A DNA stretch of 60,618 bases, taken from Castellaniella sp047971665 (GTDB taxonomy: Bacteria; Pseudomonadota; Gammaproteobacteria; Burkholderiales; Burkholderiaceae_B). Below are positions 8,552 to 16,066 of this stretch, in pieces; positions within the stretch are counted from its first letter, which is position 1, and each line of letters begins with the position of its first letter. Position numbers and translations under genes: made by a program. The stretch covers positions 1-60,618 of the forward strand of contig NZ_JBKEAA010000016.1 in the NCBI RefSeq assembly GCF_047971665.1, read 5' to 3'. The notes beneath the pieces were generated by a model that was not told the DNA's origin, searched no databases, and saw nothing but the letters and a program-made list of their open reading frames with translations.

Positions 8552-9448
8552 ATGCCCGCCCCCCATCTCGAACTTCTGACGCTGCGCGATCTGCTGCGCT
8601 GGTCCATCAGCCGCTTTCATGCCGCCGACCTGGTCTTTGGCCACGGCAGCGACAACGCCTGGGATGAGGCCGCCTACCTGCTGCTGCACAGCCTGCATCT
8701 GCCGCCCGATACGCTCGATCCGTTCCTGGACGCACGCCTGCTCGAAAACGAGCGTCAGCGCTGCATCGACCTGATCCGCCAGCGCATCGAGACCCGCAAG
8801 CCCGCCGCCTACCTGACCGGCGAAGCCTGGCTCCAGGGAGCGCGGTTCCTGGTGGACGAGCGCGTGATCGTGCCGCGCTCCCCCATCTCTGAACTGCTGG
8901 CCGAGGGGCTGTCCCCCTGGATCGACGACCCGGACCAGATCGGCCAGGTGCTGGACCTGTGCACCGGTTCGGGATGCCTGGCGATCCTGGCGGCCCACGC
9001 CTTCAGTCAGGCCGCCGTGGACGCCGTGGACGTGTCCGGTGACGCCCTGGCGGTCGCGGAATCGAACATCACGCTGCACGGCCTGCAGGACCGGGTCCGG
9101 GCTCTGCGCAGCGATCTGCTGTCGCAGGTGCCGCCGGAGCGCCGCTATGAACTGATCATCTGCAATCCGCCCTACGTCAACGAACAGTCAATGCAGGCGC
9201 TGCCGTCCGAATACCGGCACGAGCCCCGGCTGGCGCTGGCAGGCGGCGACGACGGCATGGATCTGGTACGCCGCATTCTTGCCGACGCACCCGGCCTGAT
9301 GGCGCCCGAGGGCCTGCTGGTGCTGGAAATCGGTCATGAGAAGGCCCATTTCGAGGCGGCCTTCCCCGAATTGGAACCGGTCTGGCTGGACACGGCCGCC
9401 ACCACCGACCAGATTCTGCTGCTGCGCCGCGCGCAGCTGGTCTCGTGA
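8552..9448 (+). CDS. prmB: Ribosomal protein uL3 N5-glutamine methyltransferase
   Basis: A 298-residue SAM-dependent methyltransferase. Residues 137-145 carry the SAM-binding motif (CTGSGCLAI) and 205-208 the catalytic NPPY. The VPRSPISELL segment at 108-116 favours PrmB (ribosomal protein uL3) over the release-factor enzyme PrmC. The stop overlaps the GTG start of the following ABC-F gene by four bases, so the two are translationally coupled. The PrmB/PrmC distinction is inferred from that one motif. Confidence 0.88.
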   Translation: MPAPHLELLTLRDLLRWSISRFHAADLVFGHGSDNAWDEAAYLLLHSLHLPPDTLDPFLDARLLENERQRCIDLIRQRIETRKPAAYLTGEAWLQGARFLVDERVIVPRSPISELLAEGLSPWIDDPDQIGQVLDLCTGSGCLAILAAHAFSQAAVDAVDVSGDALAVAESNITLHGLQDRVRALRSDLLSQVPPERRYELIICNPPYVNEQSMQALPSEYRHEPRLALAGGDDGMDLVRRILADAPGLMAPEGLLVLEIGHEKAHFEAAFPELEPVWLDTAATTDQILLLRRAQLVS

Positions 9449-11376
9449 TCCGCGCCACCGGCCTGACCCTGCGGCGTGGCGTCAAGGTCCTGCTGGAAAA
9501 CGCCGATTTCGTCGTCCATCCCGGTGAGCGGGTCGGTATCGTCGGCAAGAACGGGGCGGGCAAGTCCTCGCTGTTCTCCCTGCTGCAAGGGCAGATCGAT
9601 CCGGACGCCGGCACGCTGGACATCCCCGCAGCATGGCGGCTGGCCAGCGTCGAGCAGATCCTGCACGATACGGGCCGCCCGGCGCGTGAATTCGTCATCG
9701 ACGGCGATCATCACCTGCGCGAACTGCAGGCACGCCGCGCCGCCCTGGGGCCAGACCAGGGCCAGGCGATCGCCGAGCTGGAAGCCGCCCTGGTCGAGGC
9801 CGAAGCCTGGAGCGCGCCCTCGCGCGCCGAACAATTGCTGGCGGGGCTGGGCTTCGCCCCCGACGAATGGACCCGGCCGGTCGCCAGCTTCTCCGGCGGC
9901 TGGCAGATGCGCATCGCCCTGGCGCGCGCGCTGATGGCGCCCTCCGACCTGCTGCTGCTCGACGAACCCACCAATCACCTGGATCTGGACGCCATGCTGT
10001 GGCTGGAGCGCTGGCTGGCCGGCTATCCTGGCACCGTGCTGCTGATTTCCCACGACACAGAATTTCTGGATGCGGTGGCGCGTGTCGTCCTGCATTTCGA
10101 ACAGCAATCGCTGGTCCGCTACAAGGGCGGCTATGAGTCGTTCCTGGAGCAACGCACCGAACGCCTGCGCCAGAACCGCCTGGCGATCCAGCGCCAGACG
10201 CGCGAGGCGGCGCATCTGCAATCCTTCATTGACCGGTTCAAGGCCAAGGCCACCAAGGCCAGGCAGGCGCAAAGCCGGGTCAAGGCCCTGGCGCGCATGC
10301 AGACCCTGACGCCGCTGGCCGTGGAGTCGGGCATCGACATCCGCCTGCCGGAACCTTTGCAGACACCCGACGTGCTGCTGACCCTGGAAGATGCCGCCCT
10401 GGGCTATCCGGCCATCGAGGCGGGCGCGCCCCGCGCCATCCTGGAGGAGGTGGGCCTGATGGTGCGAGGCGGCAGCCGCATCGGCATCCTGGGCGTCAAC
10501 GGCGCCGGCAAGAGCACCCTGGTCAAGACCCTGGCCCGCGAACTGCGACCGCTAGCCGGCGGCTACCACCCGGCCAAAGGCCTGGAGATCGGTTATTTCG
10601 CCCAGCAGCAGCTGGACGTGCTGGATCCGGAGCTGAGTCCGCTGCAGCATTTCGTGCGCATTGCCCCCGACACCCGCGAGCAGGAGCTGCGCAACATGCT
10701 GGGCGGCTTCGGTTTCGGTGGCGACATGGTCAGCCAGCCGGTGGCGCCGTTTTCCGGCGGCGAAAAAGCGCGGCTGGCCCTGGCGCTGATCGTCTGGCGC
10801 AAGCCCAATCTGCTGCTGCTCGACGAGCCCAGCAATCACCTGGATGTGGATACCCGCGAGGCGCTGGCGCGCGCCCTGGCGGAATTCCCCGGCAGCGTGC
10901 TGCTGGTGTCCCACGACCGGCATCTGCTGCGCACGACCGTGGACAGTTTCTGGATCGTCGCCGATGGCCGGGTCCAGCCTTTCGACGGCGATCTGGAGGA
11001 CTATCGCGACTGGCTGCAGCAACGTCAGGCGCAACGCAACCAGAGCGCGCGCACCGCGGACGGTCAGGCGCCGGAAAAAGACCGCAAGGCGCAGCGTCGC
11101 GAACAGGCTCAGGCGCGGCAGGCGCTGGCCGCCCGGCGCAAGCCGCTGGAAACCCGCCTGAAACAGGTCGAAGACGCCATGGCCAAGATCCAGGCCCGGC
11201 TGACGGCGCTGGACGCATTGATGGCCGATCCGGACTTCTACACCGATGCTCACAGGGACAGCCGCCCCGGCCTCATGGCCGAGCACGGCGAACTGAGCAA
11301 GGCGCTGCAAGGCCACGAGGAAGACTGGCTGGACTTGCAGACGGAGATCGAGGCACTGTCCCTGCCTGCCGATTGA
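9445..11376 (+). CDS. ABC-F family ATPase (YheS/Uup-like)
   Basis: A 643-residue soluble protein with two ABC cassettes and no membrane segment. The first Walker A is GKNGAGKS at 34-41 and the second is GVNGAGKS near 350; the signatures are FSGGW and FSGGE, and both Walker B motifs end LLLDEP. A linker of charged residues separates the cassettes and a basic, Gln-rich coiled coil fills about 520-640. This is the ABC-F plan; members bind the ribosomal E site and adjust translation. The N-terminus is closest in style to YheS. It starts with GTG inside the prmB stop. Confidence 0.92.
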   Translation: MIRATGLTLRRGVKVLLENADFVVHPGERVGIVGKNGAGKSSLFSLLQGQIDPDAGTLDIPAAWRLASVEQILHDTGRPAREFVIDGDHHLRELQARRAALGPDQGQAIAELEAALVEAEAWSAPSRAEQLLAGLGFAPDEWTRPVASFSGGWQMRIALARALMAPSDLLLLDEPTNHLDLDAMLWLERWLAGYPGTVLLISHDTEFLDAVARVVLHFEQQSLVRYKGGYESFLEQRTERLRQNRLAIQRQTREAAHLQSFIDRFKAKATKARQAQSRVKALARMQTLTPLAVESGIDIRLPEPLQTPDVLLTLEDAALGYPAIEAGAPRAILEEVGLMVRGGSRIGILGVNGAGKSTLVKTLARELRPLAGGYHPAKGLEIGYFAQQQLDVLDPELSPLQHFVRIAPDTREQELRNMLGGFGFGGDMVSQPVAPFSGGEKARLALALIVWRKPNLLLLDEPSNHLDVDTREALARALAEFPGSVLLVSHDRHLLRTTVDSFWIVADGRVQPFDGDLEDYRDWLQQRQAQRNQSARTADGQAPEKDRKAQRREQAQARQALAARRKPLETRLKQVEDAMAKIQARLTALDALMADPDFYTDAHRDSRPGLMAEHGELSKALQGHEEDWLDLQTEIEALSLPAD

Positions 11377-11487
11377 CCTATATATTCCAAGGTCGAATAA
11401 TTTAATACTCTTATATTCGTTCGGTATCAGAAGCACGATCCTTAGAATGAACGGGTCTTATCACTTTCCGTTCAAAAGATCCGTGCC
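11373..11487 (+). promoter_or_regulatory. Promoter region of the AhpD/flavoprotein/ABC operon
   Basis: An AT-rich patch follows the ABC-F stop. TTGACC at 11373-11378 and AATAAT at 11396-11401 are spaced 17 bases, a fair sigma-70 match. A second -10-like TAGAAT lies at 11443-11448. GAATA and TATTC arms around 11395-11418 form a loose inverted repeat that could be an operator. Activity is inferred. Confidence 0.45.
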
Positions 11488-12030
11488 ATGAGCCGCCTTC
11501 CCATACAGTCCATCGAATCCGCCCCCGCCGAAACGCAGGAACGCCTGCGCACCGCCGCCCAGGCCAACGGCTTTCTTCCCAATCTGCTGGGGGTTCTGGC
11601 CAATGCGCCCACCGCGCTGGAAACCTACCAGGTCGTCGGCGCCATCAACGGCCGCAACAGCCTCACCCCGACCGAGCGTGAGGTCGTGCAGATCACGGCC
11701 GCAACCTACAACGGCTGCGGCTTCTGCGTGGCCGGCCACACCAAGCTTGCCTACAAGAAACTGCAATTGCCGCAGGAACTGGTCGAAGCCCTGCGCGGCA
11801 CCCGCGCGCTGGCCGATCCCAAGTTGAACGCGCTGGCCCGGTTCACCCTGCAGGTTCTGGAACACCGCGGTCAGGTGCCCGACGCGGCCCTGAGCGACCT
11901 GCGCACAGCCGGCTACGGTGACGCCCAGGCCCTGGATGTGGTCCTGGGCGTGAGCCTGGCCACCCTGTGCAACTACGCCAACAATCTGGCGCGCACGCCC
12001 ATCAATCCGGAACTGCAGGCCTACGCCTGA
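11488..12030 (+). CDS. AhpD-like carboxymuconolactone decarboxylase family protein
   Basis: A 180-residue all-helical protein of the CMD/AhpD superfamily. Residues 65-84 hold the expected motif: Glu65, then Cys77 and Cys80 (CGFC), then His84. In AhpD this CXXC-His set carries out alkyl hydroperoxide reduction. It is the first gene of an apparent operon: the flavoprotein gene starts 15 bases after its stop. Its role is probably redox or detoxification for the substrate handled by that operon; this is inference. The start at 11488 gives normal length. Confidence 0.85.
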   Translation: MSRLPIQSIESAPAETQERLRTAAQANGFLPNLLGVLANAPTALETYQVVGAINGRNSLTPTEREVVQITAATYNGCGFCVAGHTKLAYKKLQLPQELVEALRGTRALADPKLNALARFTLQVLEHRGQVPDAALSDLRTAGYGDAQALDVVLGVSLATLCNYANNLARTPINPELQAYA

Positions 12031-12044
12031 TCCTGGAGAACTGC

Positions 12045-13145
12045 ATGGCCACCGACCTGCTGCCCGATGCGGACCGCGACGGCATCGATACCCTGATCCA
12101 GAAAACCCTGGCCCCCCAGGCGCAAGCCATCGACGAGGGCTGCTATCCGAAAGCGTTCATGCAGGCCCTGGGCCGGCAGGGCGGCTTCGGTGCCGCCCTG
12201 CCGGCTTGCGACGGCGGCCTGGACCTGGATCTTGCAACCCAGATCGACATCATCGCCCAGGTCGGGCGCGTCTGCGGTTCCACGGCCTTCCTGACCTGGT
12301 GCCAATCGGCCTGCGCCTGGTACCTGCGGCAGACTTCCCATGCCGCCGCGCGCGAGCGCTACCTGGCGCCCATCGCCCGGGGCGAAATCCTCGCCGGCAC
12401 CGGCATGTCCAATGCCGTCAAGCATCTGGCCGGCATCGAGCGCATCAACCTGCGCGGCCGGCGTGACGGCGAGGGATACCGCGTCAATGGCGCCCTGCCC
12501 TGGGTCTCGAATCTGGGTCCGGACCATCTGATCATCGTCGCCGCCGCCCTGGAAGAAGGCGGCTACATCATGTTCGTCATCCCGCCAGGCGCGGCCGCCC
12601 TGACGCTGCGCCCCTGCCCTCCGTTTTCCGGCATGGAAGGCACCGGCACCTGCCATGTCCGCCTCAAGGACGCCTGGATTCCGCCGCAGGACATCCTCGC
12701 CTTCCCCGAAGAATTCGAGACCTACCTCGGCCGCATCAAGCCCGGCTTTCTGCTGATGCAGGTCGGCATGGGACTGGGGCTGGTCCAGGCCAGCCTGGAA
12801 ACCATCCGTGCGACCAATCAGCGCCTGAGCCACGTCAACACCTTTCTGGATGACCAGGCCGAGACGCTCGACGAAGATCTCCAGGCGCTGCAGGCGGAAA
12901 CCGCACGCCTGGCCAGCCTCGATCTGAAGGCGCTGCCTCTGGACGTTCTGCGCGCCCGGGCCCGCGCCTCCGAACTCGGACTGAGGGCCACGCAATCCGC
13001 CGCCCTGCATACGGGGGCCGCCGGTTATCTGATGAGCCATCCCGTCCAGCGCCGCCTGCGCGAAGCCCTGTTCGTGGCCATCGTGACGCCAGCCCTGAAA
13101 CACCTGCGCAAGGAAATCCACGCGCTCGAGCAACAAGCCGCTTGA
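12045..13145 (+). CDS. Acyl-CoA-dehydrogenase-like flavoprotein
   Basis: A 366-residue protein with the acyl-CoA dehydrogenase fold: N-terminal helices (1-110), middle beta domain (about 115-220, with AGTGMSNAVKHLAG and WVSNLGPDHLI), then C-terminal helices. The ATG at 12045 follows a GGAGAA site; in-frame codons upstream lie inside the preceding gene. The C-terminal end (RREALFVAIVTPALKHLRKEI region) lacks the usual Tyr-Glu-Gly-Thr acid-base segment, so classical acyl-CoA dehydrogenation is doubtful. Relatives beside sulfonate-type ABC genes include SfnB- and DszC-like flavin monooxygenases. Precise reaction unknown. Confidence 0.8.
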   Translation: MATDLLPDADRDGIDTLIQKTLAPQAQAIDEGCYPKAFMQALGRQGGFGAALPACDGGLDLDLATQIDIIAQVGRVCGSTAFLTWCQSACAWYLRQTSHAAARERYLAPIARGEILAGTGMSNAVKHLAGIERINLRGRRDGEGYRVNGALPWVSNLGPDHLIIVAAALEEGGYIMFVIPPGAAALTLRPCPPFSGMEGTGTCHVRLKDAWIPPQDILAFPEEFETYLGRIKPGFLLMQVGMGLGLVQASLETIRATNQRLSHVNTFLDDQAETLDEDLQALQAETARLASLDLKALPLDVLRARARASELGLRATQSAALHTGAAGYLMSHPVQRRLREALFVAIVTPALKHLRKEIHALEQQAA

Positions 13146-13157
13146 GGCCTGTCCACC

Positions 13158-14003
13158 ATGACCTTGGCCACTGCGCAGCCCGATCCGCCCACGCAACCGG
13201 CCGTCTTCGCCCCTGGCGTGCTGAGCGCCACCGACGTGGCCCTCGGCTACACACGGCCGCAGGCCGGGCTCCATCGCATCCTGCAGGATTTTTCCTTGAA
13301 CCTGCAGGCGGGCGAGATCGTCGCCCTGCTGGGCCCCAGCGGCGTCGGCAAGTCCTCGCTGCTGCGCGTGCTGGCGGGGCTGCAGCCACCGCTGGCCGGT
13401 CGGGTTCTTCTGCACGGCCGCCCGCTGACCGGCCCCGCGCCCGATGTAGGCTTCGTTTTCCAGGACCCCTGCCTGCTGCCCTGGCTGACGCTGGAGGAGA
13501 ATGTCGCCTTCGGCCTCGATTTCCGCCACCAGCCTTCCCTCGACATCGCGCAGCGCCACCAGCGCGTGCAACAGGCCATTGCCGAGGTTGGTCTGGTCCC
13601 GGCCCGGACGCGCTACCCGGACGAACTGTCGGGCGGCATGGCCCAACGGGCCGCCCTGGCGCGCAGTCTGGCACGCGCGCCCGAGATTCTGCTGCTGGAC
13701 GAGCCCTTCAGCGCCCTGGACGAGGTCACCCGCGGCGACATGCAGACCCTGCTGCTGGAGATCAGCGCGCATCATCACGCAGCTGTGATCCTGGTCACCC
13801 ACGATATCGACGAAGCACTGCTGTTGGCCGACCGCATCCTTCTGCTCGGTGGCCAGCCCGGCCGCCTGATCGGTCAATGGTGGCCCGAGCGGCCCCATCC
13901 CCGCGACGAAACCGATCCGCATCTCACGGCACTGCGCATCGAGATCCTGCAAGCCCTGCGCGCCGCCCGCCCCCCAAAACCGGACCTTGCATCATGCGCC
14001 TGA
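13158..14003 (+). CDS. ABC transporter ATP-binding protein (nitrate/sulfonate/taurine type)
   Basis: A 281-residue ATPase. It has Walker A GPSGVGKS at 59-66, signature LSGGMAQRAALARSLA, Walker B LLLDEPFSALD, and an H-loop in VTHDIDEAL. This is the SsuB/TauB/NrtD subfamily, which powers import through a single-type permease dimer. The stop overlaps the start of the receptor gene by about ten bases. It follows the flavoprotein gene after 12 bases, so it is in the same operon. Confidence 0.93.
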   Translation: MTLATAQPDPPTQPAVFAPGVLSATDVALGYTRPQAGLHRILQDFSLNLQAGEIVALLGPSGVGKSSLLRVLAGLQPPLAGRVLLHGRPLTGPAPDVGFVFQDPCLLPWLTLEENVAFGLDFRHQPSLDIAQRHQRVQQAIAEVGLVPARTRYPDELSGGMAQRAALARSLARAPEILLLDEPFSALDEVTRGDMQTLLLEISAHHHAAVILVTHDIDEALLLADRILLLGGQPGRLIGQWWPERPHPRDETDPHLTALRIEILQALRAARPPKPDLASCA

Positions 14004-15214
14004 AACTGATCGATTCCTGCTGCGGCATCACCGCAGACCCTCAGACCAGCCGCCGGCAGTTCCTGAGGCTGTCCTCGCTGTTCACGATGGCCGGCGCCCT
14101 GCCGCTGCTGCAGGCGGGCCAGGCCGCGCGCGCGGCCGAACCCGACGCGCCGGTGCGCATCGGCTACCTGCCCATCACCGACGCCACCCCGCTGCTGGTG
14201 GCCCACCACAACGGTCTGTTCGAGAAACGTGGCCTGCCGGTGGAAAAGCCACGGCGCTTTCGCAGCTGGTCGCAGATCGTCGAGGCTTTTCTCAGCGGTC
14301 AGGTGAACGTGGTCCATCTGCTCATGCCCATGACCCTCTGGTCGCGTTACGGCAGCAAGTCCCCGGCCAAAGTGGTGGCCTGGAACCATATGGAGGGTTC
14401 CTGCCTGACCGTGCACCCCGAGATCGTCCGCCTCGCCGATCTAGGCGGCACCACGATCGCCATTCCGTTCTGGTATTCAGTGCACAACATCGTCCTGCAA
14501 GCCATGCTGCGCGAGACCGGCCTGGCATTCATCAGCAGCGGTGAACCGACGAAACAGCAGGTCAAGCTGGTGGTCATGTCGCCCGGTGACATGCTGCCCG
14601 CCCTGGGCACAAAGCGGATTTCCGGCTACATCGTCGCCGAGCCGTTCAACGCCAAGGCCGAGGAACTGGGGGTCGGCAAGGTCTGGCGTTTCACGGGCGA
14701 CGTCTGGCGCAATCATGCCTGCTGCGTGGTCACGATGCACGAGCGCGACCTGCAGGAGCGCCCCGGATGGTCCCAGAGGGTCGTCGATGCCATCGTCGAG
14801 GCCCAGGCCTGGACACGCGGCCATCGCGAGGAAACCGTCAAGATCCTGGCGCGCGACAACCCGGCCGACTACACCCCGCACGAACATTCGACCCTGGCGC
14901 GGGTCCTGCTGGCATCGCCCGAGCGCGATGCGGAATATGTCCGCACGGGCGCCATCCGGCATCCCGACTGGGAGGAACAGCGCATCGACTTCCAGCCCCA
15001 CCCTTTCCCCAGCTACACGGAAAAGCTGGTGGAACTGCTGCAATCCACCTACGTGCCGGGCGAAAACGCTTTTCTGAAGACACTGAATCCGGCCGCGGTC
15101 GCCCGCGACCTGGTTGACGACCGTTTCGTGCGTGCGGCCATCGAGGCCCAGGGCGGGCCGGCCGCCTTCGGCATCGAGGGCTACACGCGCACGGAGACAT
15201 TCTCGGTCGCCTAG
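13994..15214 (+). CDS. ABC transporter receptor, NrtA/CmpA/SsuA-like, Tat-exported
   Basis: A 406-residue substrate-binding protein. The ATG at 13994 is chosen because it gives a twin-arginine signal (SRRQFL, Arg20-Arg21) followed by a hydrophobic stretch and a GQAARA cleavage region; longer in-frame versions run inside the ATPase gene. The mature start VRIGYLPITDATPLLVAHHN and the later GYIVAEPFNAKAEELG segment are typical of the NrtA/CmpA/SsuA group. Tat export implies folding, possibly with a cofactor, before export. The ligand is unknown; a small organic or inorganic acid is likely. Confidence 0.88.
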   Translation: MRLKLIDSCCGITADPQTSRRQFLRLSSLFTMAGALPLLQAGQAARAAEPDAPVRIGYLPITDATPLLVAHHNGLFEKRGLPVEKPRRFRSWSQIVEAFLSGQVNVVHLLMPMTLWSRYGSKSPAKVVAWNHMEGSCLTVHPEIVRLADLGGTTIAIPFWYSVHNIVLQAMLRETGLAFISSGEPTKQQVKLVVMSPGDMLPALGTKRISGYIVAEPFNAKAEELGVGKVWRFTGDVWRNHACCVVTMHERDLQERPGWSQRVVDAIVEAQAWTRGHREETVKILARDNPADYTPHEHSTLARVLLASPERDAEYVRTGAIRHPDWEEQRIDFQPHPFPSYTEKLVELLQSTYVPGENAFLKTLNPAAVARDLVDDRFVRAAIEAQGGPAAFGIEGYTRTETFSVA

Positions 15215-15248
15215 CACCGGTTCACACGCATCCAGGAGTCGCGACATC

Positions 15249-16025
15249 ATGAAACCACATCGCTGCGCGCTGCCCATCCACAGACGGCTGACGCTGAGCC
15301 TGGGCGGACTGCTGGTCCTGCTGCTGCTCTGGGCCGCGGGCATCGGCATGATCGGCGAGGAACCCGCCATGGCCGGGTTGTTCTCGCCGCTCGAGGCCCT
15401 GCCCAGCCTGGCCCATCTGGTCCTGGACAATCAACTCACTGCGCATACGCTGGTGAGCCTGAGACGCGTGGCCGTCGGCCTGTTCTGGGCGCTGGTCTTC
15501 GGCATCCCCCTGGGGCTCGCCATCGGCGCTTCACAAAAACTCGAACTGGCCACCAGCGGCGCTTTCCAGTTCCTGCGCATGGTCTCGCCCCTGTCCTGGA
15601 TGCCGGTCGCCGTGATGCTGTTCGGCATCGGCGACGCACCCATCTATTTTCTGCTCAGCTTCGCCGCCGTCTGGCCGATCATCCTGAACACCAGCGCGGG
15701 CGTACGCCAGCTCGATCCGCGCTGGCTGATGCTAGCGCGCAGCCTGAGCGCCACCCGCATGGAAATTCTCCGGAAGATCGTGATCCCCGGCACGCTGGGC
15801 CATATGCTGACAGGGCTGCGTCTGGCCATCGGTATCGTCTGGATCATCCTGGTGCCCTGCGAAATGCTGGGGGTCAGTTCCGGGCTGGGGTATTTCATCC
15901 TGGACACCCGCGACCGGCTGGCGTATTCGGAGCTGATGGCCGTGATCGTGCTGATCGGCGCGCTGGGTTTCCTGCTGGATGCCACCGCGCAGCGGCTGCA
16001 CCGGCGCTGGGCGCGGGGGCGCTGA
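15249..16025 (+). CDS. ABC transporter permease (SsuC/TauC type)
   Basis: A 258-residue inner-membrane protein with about six hydrophobic segments. The ATP-binding-protein contact loop (EAA-like region) lies in LSATRMEILRKIVIPG. The ATG at 15249 is taken, giving an N-terminal basic stretch and first membrane helix; earlier in-frame codons overlap the receptor gene. It is the last gene of the operon 11488-16025. The following uvrD gene is convergent. Confidence 0.92.
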   Translation: MKPHRCALPIHRRLTLSLGGLLVLLLLWAAGIGMIGEEPAMAGLFSPLEALPSLAHLVLDNQLTAHTLVSLRRVAVGLFWALVFGIPLGLAIGASQKLELATSGAFQFLRMVSPLSWMPVAVMLFGIGDAPIYFLLSFAAVWPIILNTSAGVRQLDPRWLMLARSLSATRMEILRKIVIPGTLGHMLTGLRLAIGIVWIILVPCEMLGVSSGLGYFILDTRDRLAYSELMAVIVLIGALGFLLDATAQRLHRRWARGR

Positions 16026-16066
16026 GGCCCGCCCCTGCGCGACGCCTTGATTCGTGTGCACAGGCC

